From positions 1 to 64,000 of the forward strand of contig JAXLZK010000013.1 of assembly GCA_046350935.1 (NCBI GenBank): a stretch of 64,000 bases of DNA, given 5' to 3'. Positions 53,464-61,868 of this stretch are shown piece by piece (the stretch's first letter is position 1; each line of letters starts with the position of its first letter). The position numbers and the translations under genes were made by a program. The notes under the pieces were generated by a model, which was given only the letters and a program-made list of their open reading frames with translations, was not told where the DNA came from and did not search any database. Source of the DNA: Nitrobium sp046350935 (lineage in GTDB: Bacteria > Nitrospirota > Thermodesulfovibrionia > Thermodesulfovibrionales > Dissulfurispiraceae).

Positions 53464-53928
53464 AAATACTTCGGTAGTGGACACATCCGTTTTGACGCTC
53501 CTGAAAACATCCATCTCATACTCCCTGTTCAGCTTCCTGAAATCGAGCCGCAGGCTCACCCGGTAGAGGAACACCTCGTAGGGGGACTGCACGCTCCCCT
53601 CCGGGGTATCGTAGACGGGCCTGCTCTTTTCGACGAGCTTCGCCTCCCACCGCAAGGTCACCCCGTCGCCCAGATCCTCCGTCCCCTCCTTTCTGCCGAG
53701 ATCGAGGGACCGGAGCAGGATGGCCGCGCTCGAAAGCTTCGAGGAGAGGACATTGGAGTCGTTCGCCCGTGCAAGATGCTCGAATCCCATCTTGAAAAGG
53801 TACATGGTGGCGGCGATGCTTGCGGTCAGGATCAAGCCCGCGATCAGCACCTCCAGGATCAGGAACCCTTTCTCGTTTCCCGTCACCCCTCTATCCGGCG
53901 GTCTGGCCGCCCGCCCGGTCCCTCGCAT
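53461..53928 (-). CDS. gspI: T2SS minor pseudopilin GspI
   Basis: 155 residues from an ATG at 53928 with GGGAGGGG upstream. A leader ending GNEKG precedes FLILEVLIAGLILTASIAAT, a type IV pilin N-terminus with Glu5. The rest (SPYEVFLYRVSLRLDFRKLN, YEMDVFRSVKTDV) fits a short minor pseudopilin. The 3' end is the MITE-derived TAG. The first frame start at 53973 lacks a ribosome site. Confidence 0.82.
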   Translation of the reverse strand: MRGTGRAARPPDRGVTGNEKGFLILEVLIAGLILTASIAATMYLFKMGFEHLARANDSNVLSSKLSSAAILLRSLDLGRKEGTEDLGDGVTLRWEAKLVEKSRPVYDTPEGSVQSPYEVFLYRVSLRLDFRKLNREYEMDVFRSVKTDVSTTEVF

Positions 53929-53981
53929 GGACAATTTCCCCTCCCCCGGCGTCCTCACCCCTCCCTCCTTCACTGCCGCCG

Positions 53982-54377
53982 CTATGCGGCCTTCAGGGTA
54001 AGGCCTCCCAGGGGCGCCTGCACGATGACCAGGAAGGTAGAGTTGTCAGCGTAGATCTTGATTTCGCCGCCCGAGGTGGTGCCGGTCCGGTAGAATTTGA
54101 TGGGAGAGGCGATCTGGACAAAGACATCCCCGAACCCGTCCACCTCGCTCCCGTCGACAAGGACCCTTCCGTCCCGTGCCTGGATGAGCCTCTCCTGCCC
54201 GTAGAGGAAGGACTCCATGCGCAGGGAGGAGACGAAGGTAAGGACCTTCTCCGCCTTCAGGGAGGCCTGGTACCGCTGGTACATGGAGTAGGAGACAGGG
54301 AGACTCACGGCGAAGAGCATGCCGATAAGGGTGACCACCAGCAGCAGCTCGATGAGGGTGAAGCCTTTCCTGTTCAC
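53982..54377 (-). CDS. gspH: T2SS minor pseudopilin GspH
   Basis: 131 residues from a GTG at 54377 that overlaps the end of gspF by 4 bp. VNRKG then FTLIELLLVVTLIGMLFAVS is a classical prepilin signal; FVSSLRMESFLYGQERLI and APLGGLTLKAA follow. The long frame reaching 55556 in this register is antisense-type noise over gspF except for this C-terminal part. GspH is a minor pseudopilin below the tip complex. Confidence 0.85.
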   Translation of the reverse strand: MNRKGFTLIELLLVVTLIGMLFAVSLPVSYSMYQRYQASLKAEKVLTFVSSLRMESFLYGQERLIQARDGRVLVDGSEVDGFGDVFVQIASPIKFYRTGTTSGGEIKIYADNSTFLVIVQAPLGGLTLKAA

Positions 54378-55573
54378 AGCTTTATGTTCCCCGCGCTCAT
54401 CACCGTCAGGATGAGGGAGATGACGATGAAGCCCACGATGATCCCGGTGAACGTAATCACGATAGGTTCCACCAGGGCGAGCACTCTCTTGGTCGTGTTC
54501 CTGAATCGTTCGTCGAAGACATGGTGGATCTCGAAGAAGATCTCCTTCAGGTTTCCGCTCTCCTCTCCCACCCTGAGCATATTGGGCACAATCTCCGGCA
54601 GGAGCCTGATCCGGGAGAAGACGTCGGCAATGCCCTTCCCCTCCTTTATCTGATCGACGGCCGGCTCGACGGCCTCGCGTATCCGCCGGTCCATGATGAC
54701 CCCGGTAGACAGCTTCAGCGCAGTGATGAAGGCAATGCCGCTGTTGAGCATGGAGTACATGGAATAGGAGAAGCGCGAAAGTTCGAGGTAGAGGATCAGC
54801 CTGCCGACGAGGGGAAGAAAGATGAGGTACGAGTATGCCTTCGCTAAAAGCCTTCGCGTATTCACCACTTTCGCCATGACAAAGACGAGCACAACGGAGA
54901 GAAGGAGGAAATACATATTCGTGAGGCTGAGGAAGTTGCCGATGGTATAGAGGATCTTCGCCGCCAGGGGGAGGGTGGCCTCGTTCTTCCCGAAAATGCT
55001 GAAGAAGCGCGGAATGATGAATTTGAAAATGACAAAGACGGTGAGGAGGCTCGCCCCGATAAGGAAGGTGGGATAGGTGAGGGCGTTCTTGATCTCTCCC
55101 TTGAACTGGATCTGGAACCGCAGGTATTCGGCGATATTCTCGAAAGCCGACCGGATGTCCCCCACGCTCTCCCCCGCACGGAGCATGGTGGTGGTGAGCA
55201 GGCTGAAGCGCCCGGTATCGGCAAAGGCCTGGGCGATGGTCTTCCCCGCCCGCACGTCCTTGAGGATTCCGGAAAGGTTCTCTTTCAGCGCAGGGGAGGA
55301 GAGGGAGCTGTTGATGATTTCGAGTGCCCTGTCGATCTTGATCCCCGACTTGAGGAGGATGCTCATCTCGCGGAACAGGTTGTACAGGTCGGCATCCTTC
55401 ACGCCCTTTCTGAAGGAGCGCTTCTTCACGGGCCGCGCCGCCTTCGCCCTGAGCTCCACCACGGTGAGGTCCCTCTCCTTCAGAACAGCCCGGGCCTCCG
55501 CAACCCCTTCGGCCGCCACCGTTCCCGTGATGTTTCTTCCTGCGGGGTCCAGGCACCGGTAGTCGAAATCCAT
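54374..55573 (-). CDS. gspF: T2SS inner-membrane platform protein GspF
   Basis: 399 residues, the usual length. The start MDFDYRCLDPAGRNITGTV is typical; two GspF domains carry FREMSILLKSGIKIDRALEI and FSYSMYSMLNSGIAFITAL, each followed by membrane segments (LLTVFVIFKFIIPRFF, FTGIIVGFIVISLIL). The ATG at 55573 overlaps the gspE stop (TGATG), so the two are translationally coupled. The longer frame from 55912 lies within gspE and is rejected. Confidence 0.92.
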   Translation of the reverse strand: MDFDYRCLDPAGRNITGTVAAEGVAEARAVLKERDLTVVELRAKAARPVKKRSFRKGVKDADLYNLFREMSILLKSGIKIDRALEIINSSLSSPALKENLSGILKDVRAGKTIAQAFADTGRFSLLTTTMLRAGESVGDIRSAFENIAEYLRFQIQFKGEIKNALTYPTFLIGASLLTVFVIFKFIIPRFFSIFGKNEATLPLAAKILYTIGNFLSLTNMYFLLLSVVLVFVMAKVVNTRRLLAKAYSYLIFLPLVGRLILYLELSRFSYSMYSMLNSGIAFITALKLSTGVIMDRRIREAVEPAVDQIKEGKGIADVFSRIRLLPEIVPNMLRVGEESGNLKEIFFEIHHVFDERFRNTTKRVLALVEPIVITFTGIIVGFIVISLILTVMSAGNIKL

Positions 55574-57255
55574 CAGCTCACCCTCAGTATCTCTTCCACG
55601 GTCGTGAGGCCCTTCAGCACCTTCAGCATGCCGTCTTCCCGGAGGGTCCGGAAAGCGTGCCGCTCCCGGAGCTGCAGCCGCAACGCTTCGAGGGACCGGG
55701 TCCGGAGAAAGGTCTCCTTGAGGTCGTCGGTGTACTCGAAGCACTCGAAGATGGACATCCGGCCCTTGTATCCCGTCCCGGCGCAGGCAGGGCAACCCGC
55801 GCCTCTCCTGAACGCCGGCCCGCCGTTCAGCAGGTGGCGGTGCGCGGCATACAGTTCCCGCAAGCCGTATTCCTTCAACACCTCTTCGGACAGGGAATGC
55901 TCCCCGCTGCACCGGGCGCAGTTCTTCCGGATGATGCGCTGGGCGATCACGCCGATGACGGATGCGTTGAGGAGATAATCTTCGAGCCCCATCTCCATGA
56001 GGCGGAAGAGGCTGCCGGGAGAATCGTTGGTGTGGAGAGTGGAGAGGACCAGGTGTCCCGTGAGCGCGGAGTGGATCGAGATCTCCGCCGTCTCCCTGTC
56101 CCTGATTTCGCCCACCATGATGACATCGGGGTCGTGCCGGAGGATCGACCGGAGGGCGGAGGCGAAGGTCAGCCCGATATCGGTCTTCACCTGGATCTGG
56201 TTGATCCCCTCGATCTGGTACTCCACCGGGTCCTCCACGGTGATGATCTTCCGGTCCGTGTTGTTCAGCCGGGTAAGCATGGAATAAAGGGAGGTGGTCT
56301 TTCCCGATCCGGTGGGGCCGGTTACCAGGAGAATGCCGTAGGGCCGCGCGATGAGGTCGATCACCGTCTTCGCGTGGTCCTGCTCGATTCCCAGCTGCAT
56401 GATGTCGAAGGTGAGCCTTTCCCGGTAGAGGAGCCTCAGGACGACACTCTCGCCCTTTACCATGGGAATGGAGGAGACCCGGATGTCGAGGAAGACAGAG
56501 GCGATCTTGGTGCTGAACTTCCCGTCCTGGGGCAGCCTCTTCTCCGCGATGTCGAGGCCCGAGAGCAGCTTGATACGGGAAACCGTCGCGAGATAAAACG
56601 CCTCGTCGAGGGATTCGATGTCGTGGAGGATGCCATCTATTCTAAAGCGTATCCGGTAGGCGGCGCCCACCGGCTCGATATGGATATCCGTTGTCCTGAG
56701 CTCCACCGCCCTGCTCAGCAGCGTGTTCAGGAACTTGATGACCGGGGCCTCGAAGGCCATTTCCTTCAGCCTTTCGGGCGAATCCTCCACCTGGAGGGAG
56801 ACGAAGGTGCCGTCCCGCTCCCCGGCATAGGTCTTCGAGAGTTCCTTGATCGCCTGCTCAGTGGCGAGGAGAAGGGCGACGGAGTAGCCAGAGCTCCGGA
56901 TCACGTACTCCTCGACGGAGTTGTTCAGCGGATCGCTGGTGGCGAAGATGATGACGCCTTTCTCCCGGTCGAACCCGATGGGGATGAAGTGGTTCCGCAC
57001 CATGAAGTCCAGGTCCAGCTCCTGGGAAAGGGAAGCGGCCACGCTCTCGCGGTCCGCGGCGTGGTCGTCCGGCCGGTAGAGGGGGATTTTCAACTGGTCA
57101 GCCAGCGCCTGGACGAGCTGGGTTTCGGTGATGACGCCCTGCTGGATAAGGATCTGCCCCACGTATCCGCCGACCTGCTTCTGGACCGCCAGGGCCCTCT
57201 CGATCTCCTCCTGCCTGATGCCGAAGAGGGATGTCAGGATCTCGCCTAAAAGCAT
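55573..57255 (-). CDS. gspE: T2SS secretion ATPase GspE
   Basis: 560 residues. The N-terminal MshEN-type domain (QVGGYVGQILIQQGVITETQ) is followed by LSRAVELRTTDIHIEP, Walker A GPTGSGKTTSLYS, the Asp box TVEDPVEY, Walker B LRHDPDVIMVGEIRD, the His box and a four-cysteine zinc finger (CARCSGEH ... CPACAGTG). All catalytic residues are intact. It energises pseudopilus assembly at the inner membrane. It starts 2 bp after gspG. Confidence 0.94.
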   Translation of the reverse strand: MLLGEILTSLFGIRQEEIERALAVQKQVGGYVGQILIQQGVITETQLVQALADQLKIPLYRPDDHAADRESVAASLSQELDLDFMVRNHFIPIGFDREKGVIIFATSDPLNNSVEEYVIRSSGYSVALLLATEQAIKELSKTYAGERDGTFVSLQVEDSPERLKEMAFEAPVIKFLNTLLSRAVELRTTDIHIEPVGAAYRIRFRIDGILHDIESLDEAFYLATVSRIKLLSGLDIAEKRLPQDGKFSTKIASVFLDIRVSSIPMVKGESVVLRLLYRERLTFDIMQLGIEQDHAKTVIDLIARPYGILLVTGPTGSGKTTSLYSMLTRLNNTDRKIITVEDPVEYQIEGINQIQVKTDIGLTFASALRSILRHDPDVIMVGEIRDRETAEISIHSALTGHLVLSTLHTNDSPGSLFRLMEMGLEDYLLNASVIGVIAQRIIRKNCARCSGEHSLSEEVLKEYGLRELYAAHRHLLNGGPAFRRGAGCPACAGTGYKGRMSIFECFEYTDDLKETFLRTRSLEALRLQLRERHAFRTLREDGMLKVLKGLTTVEEILRVS

Positions 57256-57257
57256 CG

Positions 57258-57653
57258 CTACCAGTTCTTTATGATTTTTTCATCGATCTTCCCGTTGGGG
57301 CCGAGGGAGTACAGATCGAAGGGCCCGTGCTCGCCGGGGCACTTGTACTGGTAATCCCGTCCCCATGCGTCCTTGGGGACCTCCTGTTTCGAAAGGTACG
57401 GCCCCCTCCATTTCGGGTCGGTGGAGGAGAGCAGCTCGGACAGTTCCTTCGGACATCTCCCGGCATCGAGGACAAAAGAGGAGACGCCTGAGGAGAGCAT
57501 TTCGACCTGGGCCTTCGAGATCTCCTCCTTCGACCTCTCGAACTTGCCGAGGAGATTGGGCGCCACGAGGGAAGCGATCAGGCCGATGATCATCACCACG
57601 ATCAATATCTCGATAAGGGTAAACCCGCTCCCGTTCCGTATCCTTTTCTTCAT
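57258..57653 (-). CDS. gspG: T2SS major pseudopilin GspG
   Basis: 131 residues from the ATG of MKKRIRNGSG; the leader peptidase site G|FTLIEILIVVMIIGLIAS has Glu5. Later motifs WRGPYLSKQEVPKDAWGRDY and SLGPNGKID fit the calcium-binding C-terminal loop of GspG. It is the first gene of the operon; the promoter is expected in the 378-bp space upstream, which also holds a palindrome and a MITE-like repeat. Confidence 0.92.
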   Translation of the reverse strand: MKKRIRNGSGFTLIEILIVVMIIGLIASLVAPNLLGKFERSKEEISKAQVEMLSSGVSSFVLDAGRCPKELSELLSSTDPKWRGPYLSKQEVPKDAWGRDYQYKCPGEHGPFDLYSLGPNGKIDEKIIKNW

Positions 57654-57870
57654 TGCTCTCACCTCAACGAATTTTGATGCTCACTATGCGGTAATTCCTT
57701 TATTTCATGCACATTTTTAAAGCGCTCTATTATGCCACTCCCCTTTGAAATAAATCAAAGCCTACCATAGCTTCTCTGAAAATACAATCCGATCGGGGCA
57801 AAGAGAGAGGCGGAAGAAGACAAGGGAAGGAAGAGGGAAAGGCAAAGATAAGGAGGGGGGAGGACCAGGC

Positions 57871-57900
57871 TTGCCAGGGTGTGCATGCACACCCTGGCAA
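57871..57900. repeat. Perfect 30-bp palindrome upstream of the T2SS operon
   Basis: The half TTGCCAGGGTGTGCA is followed without spacer by its exact reverse complement. It lies about 220 bp upstream of gspG and 130 bp beyond the wzt stop. No T run follows on either strand, so it is not an ordinary terminator. It may be a regulator site or a cruciform-forming sequence. Confidence 0.9.
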
Positions 57901-57909
57901 GGTGATGAA

Positions 57910-58034
57910 AACTCTCGGAATGTCATTGCGAGGAGCTTTTTTGCGACGAAGCAATCTCTGAGCTGGTGAATTCTCCAAAGGGAGATTGCTTCGCTCCGTT
58001 CGCAATGACAGCGAAAAACTTCTTCAGTGCCCTA
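57910..58034. mobile_element. MITE-like element, probably family B, at the wzt stop
   Basis: It contains TGTCATTGCGAGGAGC, GCGACGAAGCAATCTC, GGGAGATTGCTTCGCTCCG and CGCAATGACA in inverted order, like the element at 53318-53463. The right flank read on the minus strand is TAGGGCACTGAAGAAG, whose TAG is the wzt stop codon (58032-58034), comparable to TAGCAGGCTGCTGAAA. The left terminus is degraded. Confidence 0.55.
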
Positions 58035-58772
58035 TAACGCTCTCTTGTAGCCGTTCACCACTTCTCTTGCAGGCCCCAGCATCCGTATGCGCTGGTTGTC
58101 GATCCAGACCGCCCGGTCGCAGATCTCCTCGACGTCCTTCAGGGAATGGGAAACGAAGATCATGGTGACGCCGTTCTTCTTGAACTGCATCATCTTGGAG
58201 AGGCACTTCCTCTGGAAGTCGGCGTCACCCACCGCCAGCACCTCGTCGATAAGCAGGACCTCCGGGTTGAGGAGCGCCACCACGGAAAAACCGAGCCGCG
58301 CGAGCATGCCCGAAGAATACATCCGGATAGGCTGGTCGATGAAGTTGCCCAGCTCGGAAAACTCTACAATCTCGCCGACCCTCCGCACCACCTCCGCCCG
58401 GGTGAGCCCCATCAGGACGCCGTTCAGCACGATATTTTCGCGGCCCGTCAGCTCGGGATTGAACCCGGCGCCCAACTCCAGGAGAGGGGAGACCCTCCCT
58501 TGCACGGTCACGGCGCCCGCGGACGGCTTCAGCACCCCCGCGATCAGCCCGAGAGTGGTGCTCTTGCCCGCTCCGTTCTTGCCGATAATCCCGAAGGTCT
58601 CTCCTTTGAGCACCTCGAAGGATACGCCCTTCAGGACATCGTAGCGCGTATTGAGGAATTGCGTGATCGACTTGGGGAAATTGAAAAGAAAGTTCTTGAC
58701 CCCCCCGGTGATGTGGTAATAGAGAGGGTAGCTCTTGTGCACTCCCTCGAATACGATAGCCCGCTCTTTCAC
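58032..58772 (-). CDS. wzt: ABC transporter ATP-binding subunit for polysaccharide export
   Basis: 246 residues from a GTG at 58772 that overlaps wzm as GTGA. Walker A GIIGKNGAGKSTTLGLIA, signature region YSSGMLARLGFSV, Walker B VLLIDEVLAVGDADFQ, switch FVSHSL. It belongs to the KpsT/Wzt family. The C-terminal carbohydrate-binding domain of O9a-type Wzt is missing, so this is a KpsT-like short form that does not recognise a chain-end cap. The longer frame to 59321 is shadow over wzm. Confidence 0.92.
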   Translation of the reverse strand: MKERAIVFEGVHKSYPLYYHITGGVKNFLFNFPKSITQFLNTRYDVLKGVSFEVLKGETFGIIGKNGAGKSTTLGLIAGVLKPSAGAVTVQGRVSPLLELGAGFNPELTGRENIVLNGVLMGLTRAEVVRRVGEIVEFSELGNFIDQPIRMYSSGMLARLGFSVVALLNPEVLLIDEVLAVGDADFQRKCLSKMMQFKKNGVTMIFVSHSLKDVEEICDRAVWIDNQRIRMLGPAREVVNGYKRAL

Positions 58773-59533
58773 AGCACCTCTGCGAACTTCCACGAGAGCT
58801 TCCTGTACACGAGGTATCCCCCCACAAAGGCGATCACCCCATAAAAAAAGGTCGCCAGCAGCGATGACGCATCGATCTTCCCCGTAAGGAAGAGCTCGCG
58901 CCAACTTATCATGAGGGGGGCGAGAGGGTTGGCGTAGAGTAGGTGATGGTACTCTTTCGGCACCATGGTTTCGTGGTAGAAGATGGGAGTAAAGTAGAAC
59001 AGGAGGGTGATGAAGATATTGATCAGCCGCTCGAAGTCCCTGAAAAAGAGGCTCACGGACGAGACCGCGAGGGCGACCCCGTACGTCAGGAGCAGCTGCA
59101 GGGCCAGGAGGAGCGGAATCCCGTAAAGCCACGAGAGAGAGGGTGTCTTGTGGTACATGAAGAGAAAGAGGACGATGACGGGAATGGAGAGAAGGAAGTG
59201 GAGCATGTCCTGGAGCACCGTGGTAAGGGGAATGATGCTCCGGGGAAAATTCACCTTCTTGATGATGGACGCATTCCCGAGAAAGACCACCGGCGAGGCG
59301 TTCACCGAAGTGGCGAACCACTGCCAGGGGAAGAGCCCGGCGATGAGGAAGAGGGAGTAGTCCTCCATCTGAATCTTCATGATCACCTTGAAGGCGATGA
59401 AGTAGACGAAGGCGAGGGCGAGCGGATGCCCGACCGACCAGAAGTAGCCGAAGATGCTGCTCTTGTAGCGCACCTTCATCTCCTTCTGCGTCAGGACAAT
59501 GATCAGATCCCTGTAGTTTTCGTAGTTCCTCAT
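58769..59533 (-). CDS. wzm: ABC transporter permease for polysaccharide export
   Basis: 254 residues: MRNYENYRDLIIVLTQKEMK, KVRYKSSIFGYFWSVGHPLA, then six membrane segments and LINIFITLLFYFTPIFY, typical ABC-2 family. The start at 59533 is the family start; the frame upstream to 60070 is noise over the next gene. With Wzt it moves a finished lipid-linked glycan to the periplasmic face. It lies 53 bp after the UXS gene. Confidence 0.92.
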   Translation of the reverse strand: MRNYENYRDLIIVLTQKEMKVRYKSSIFGYFWSVGHPLALAFVYFIAFKVIMKIQMEDYSLFLIAGLFPWQWFATSVNASPVVFLGNASIIKKVNFPRSIIPLTTVLQDMLHFLLSIPVIVLFLFMYHKTPSLSWLYGIPLLLALQLLLTYGVALAVSSVSLFFRDFERLINIFITLLFYFTPIFYHETMVPKEYHHLLYANPLAPLMISWRELFLTGKIDASSLLATFFYGVIAFVGGYLVYRKLSWKFAEVL

Positions 59534-59586
59534 CTCCCCGCCGTTATGAGGGCCACCGCCCTGTTCCTCCCCAGCAGACCGGGGGG

Positions 59587-60525
59587 CTACACACTCTGAA
59601 AATACGCGATGGTCCTCCGCAACCCCTCTTCCAGCGGGGTCGAGGCCCCCCAGTCCAGCATGTCCCGCGCAAGGGAGGCATCGGGCTTCCTCTGCAGGGG
59701 ATCGTCCGTGGGAAGCGGCCTGAAAATGATCCGGGACCGCGACCCGGTCAGCCCGATCACCTGGTCGGCGAGTTCGAGAATGGAGAACTCCACGGGGTTG
59801 CCCAGGTTCACCGGCCCCGTGAAGTCGTCCGGGCTGTTCATCAGCCGTATCAGCCCGTCGATCAGGTCGTCCACGTAGCAGAAGCTCCGCGTCTGCTTCC
59901 CGTCGCCGTAAACCGTGATGTCCTCCCCCCGCAGCGCCTGCACGATGAAGTTGCTCACCACGCGCCCGTCGTTGGGGTGCATCCGGGGTCCGTAGGTGTT
60001 GAAGATCCTCGCCACCTTGATCTTCAGCTTGTGCTGGCGGTGGTAGTCGAAGAAGAGGGTCTCCGCGCACCTCTTCCCCTCGTCGTAGCAGGAGCGCGGA
60101 CCGATGGGGTTGACATTGCCCCAGTAGCGCTCATCCTGGGGATGGACCTTGGGGTCCCCGTATACTTCGCTGGTGGAAGCCTGGAGGATCTTCGCCTTTA
60201 CGCGCTTCGCCAGCCCCAGCATATTGATCCCCCCGTGGACGGAGGTCTTGGTGGTCTGCACCGGATCGAACTGGTAATGGATGGGAGAAGCGGGGCAGGC
60301 GAGATTGTAGATTTCGTCCACTTCCACGTAGAGGGGGAAGCAGATGTCGTGGCGCATGACCTCGAAATAGGGGTTCCCGATGAGATGGGCGACGTTCGCC
60401 CTGCACCCCGTGTAGAAATTGTCCACGCACAGCACCTCGTGGCCCTCGCCCAGGAGCCTCTCGCAGAGATGCGAGCCGAGGAAGCCCGCTCCCCCGGTGA
60501 CCAGTATCCGCTTGCTCATCAGCAT
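59587..60525 (-). CDS. uxs: UDP-glucuronate decarboxylase (UDP-xylose synthase)
   Basis: 312 residues: RILVTGGAGFLGSHLCERLL, CVDNFYTGCRANV, the signature ACPASPIHYQFDPVQTTKTS, STSEVYGDPKVHPQ, catalytic YDEGK and FNTYGPRMHPNDGRVVSNF. This is clearly UXS, which converts UDP-glucuronate to UDP-xylose. It overlaps the ugd stop by 7 bp, so substrate and product enzymes are coupled. Confidence 0.93.
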   Translation of the reverse strand: MLMSKRILVTGGAGFLGSHLCERLLGEGHEVLCVDNFYTGCRANVAHLIGNPYFEVMRHDICFPLYVEVDEIYNLACPASPIHYQFDPVQTTKTSVHGGINMLGLAKRVKAKILQASTSEVYGDPKVHPQDERYWGNVNPIGPRSCYDEGKRCAETLFFDYHRQHKLKIKVARIFNTYGPRMHPNDGRVVSNFIVQALRGEDITVYGDGKQTRSFCYVDDLIDGLIRLMNSPDDFTGPVNLGNPVEFSILELADQVIGLTGSRSRIIFRPLPTDDPLQRKPDASLARDMLDWGASTPLEEGLRRTIAYFQSV

Positions 60526-61847
60526 GCCACTCCTATCTGGTAGTATTCAAAACCCATCTCGCAGAGCTTCTCTTTATTATACTGGTTCCTCCCGTCGAAG
60601 ATAATCCTGTTTTTCAATCTCCGCATCATCTCCTCGAAGTCGGGGCTCCGGAACTCCTTCCATTCCGTGATCAGCAGCAGGGCGTCCGCGCCATCGAGGG
60701 CGCCGTACTTGGAGCCTGCATACTCGATGTTCCGGAAGTCCTTCAGGTAGTAGCTCTGCGCGATCTCCATGGCCTTCGGATCATAGGCCCTGATCCGCGC
60801 CCCGCGGCGGGCGAGCTCGCCGATGACGACGATGCTCGACGCCTCCCGGGTGTCGTCGGTTTCCGGCTTGAAGGAGAGCCCCCACACCGCGAAGGTATAC
60901 GTGCTCAGGTCCTCTCCGAACCGCGCCACCACCTTGTCCGCCAGCACCTGCTTCTGGTCCTCGTTCACTTCCTGCACCGCCCGGAGGATGCGCGGCGCAT
61001 ACCCGCTTTCGAGCGCCAGCCTCTCCAATGCCCGCACATCCTTGGGAAAGCAGCTCCCTCCATAGCCGCAGCCCGGATAAATGAAGCTGTACCCGATCCT
61101 GCTGTCGCTGCCGAGGCCGACCCGCACCTTGTTGACATCGGCCCCCACCCTCTCGCAGATATTCGCGATCTCGTTCATGAAGGAGATCTTCGCCGCGAGG
61201 AGGGCGTTCGCCGCATACTTCGTCATCTCCGCGCTCCGTATATCCATGGCGATGAACCGCTCGTGGCTCCGGGTGAAGGGCGCATAGAGCTCCCTGATCT
61301 TCTCCATGGCCTTCGGGTTGTCCGCTCCGACCACCACCCTGTCGGGCCGCATGAAGTCCTCGATGGCGGCGCCCTCTTTCAGGAACTCCGGGTTCGAGAC
61401 GACGTCGAAGGGGATCCGCACTCCCCGCCTGTCCAGCTCCCCCTGTATCGTCTCCCGCACTTTTTCCGCGGTGCCCACCGGCACGGTGGACTTGTCCACC
61501 ACGATAAGGTGATGCTCCATATTCCTGCCGATGTCCTGCGCCACCTGGAGGACATACTGCAGGTCGGCGCTCCCGTCCTCCCCCATGGGCGTGCCCACCG
61601 CGATGCAGCAGATCTCGCCGGCATCGAGGGCCTCTCTGATATCAGTAGTAAACCGCAGGGTGCCGAGCCTGAAATTCTCGAGGACCATCATCTCGAGCCC
61701 GGGCTCGTAGATCGGGATTATGCCCTTCTTCAGCTTCTCTATCTTGTCGCCGTCCACATCGACGCAGACGACCGTGTTCCCCATCTGGGCCATACAGGTC
61801 CCGGTGACAAGCCCCACATATCCAGTCCCCACAATTGCAATTCTCAT
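60519..61847 (-). CDS. ugd: UDP-glucose 6-dehydrogenase
   Basis: 442 residues: MRIAIVGTGYVGLVTGTCMA, CVDVDGDKIEKLKKG, PIYEPGLEMMV, VDKSTVPVGTAEKVRE, NPEFLKEGAAIEDFM, ANALLAAKISFMNEIANICE and the active-site cysteine in GCGYGGSCFPKD. All catalytic elements are present. It makes UDP-glucuronate for the UXS downstream and the epimerase upstream (21 bp away). Confidence 0.95.
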   Translation of the reverse strand: MRIAIVGTGYVGLVTGTCMAQMGNTVVCVDVDGDKIEKLKKGIIPIYEPGLEMMVLENFRLGTLRFTTDIREALDAGEICCIAVGTPMGEDGSADLQYVLQVAQDIGRNMEHHLIVVDKSTVPVGTAEKVRETIQGELDRRGVRIPFDVVSNPEFLKEGAAIEDFMRPDRVVVGADNPKAMEKIRELYAPFTRSHERFIAMDIRSAEMTKYAANALLAAKISFMNEIANICERVGADVNKVRVGLGSDSRIGYSFIYPGCGYGGSCFPKDVRALERLALESGYAPRILRAVQEVNEDQKQVLADKVVARFGEDLSTYTFAVWGLSFKPETDDTREASSIVVIGELARRGARIRAYDPKAMEIAQSYYLKDFRNIEYAGSKYGALDGADALLLITEWKEFRSPDFEEMMRRLKNRIIFDGRNQYNKEKLCEMGFEYYQIGVAC

Positions 61848-61868
61848 CGCTGTTCGTCTCCCCGGGAA

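Noticed and set aside
53982..55556. A 524-residue protein covering gspF in another frame
   Set aside because: Only its last 131 residues (GspH) have pilin features; the rest is low-complexity shadow of gspF.
4042..58034. Insertion sequences or prophage as the source of the repeats
   Set aside because: No transposase, integrase or phage gene occurs in the window; the elements are non-coding and 65-285 bp long.
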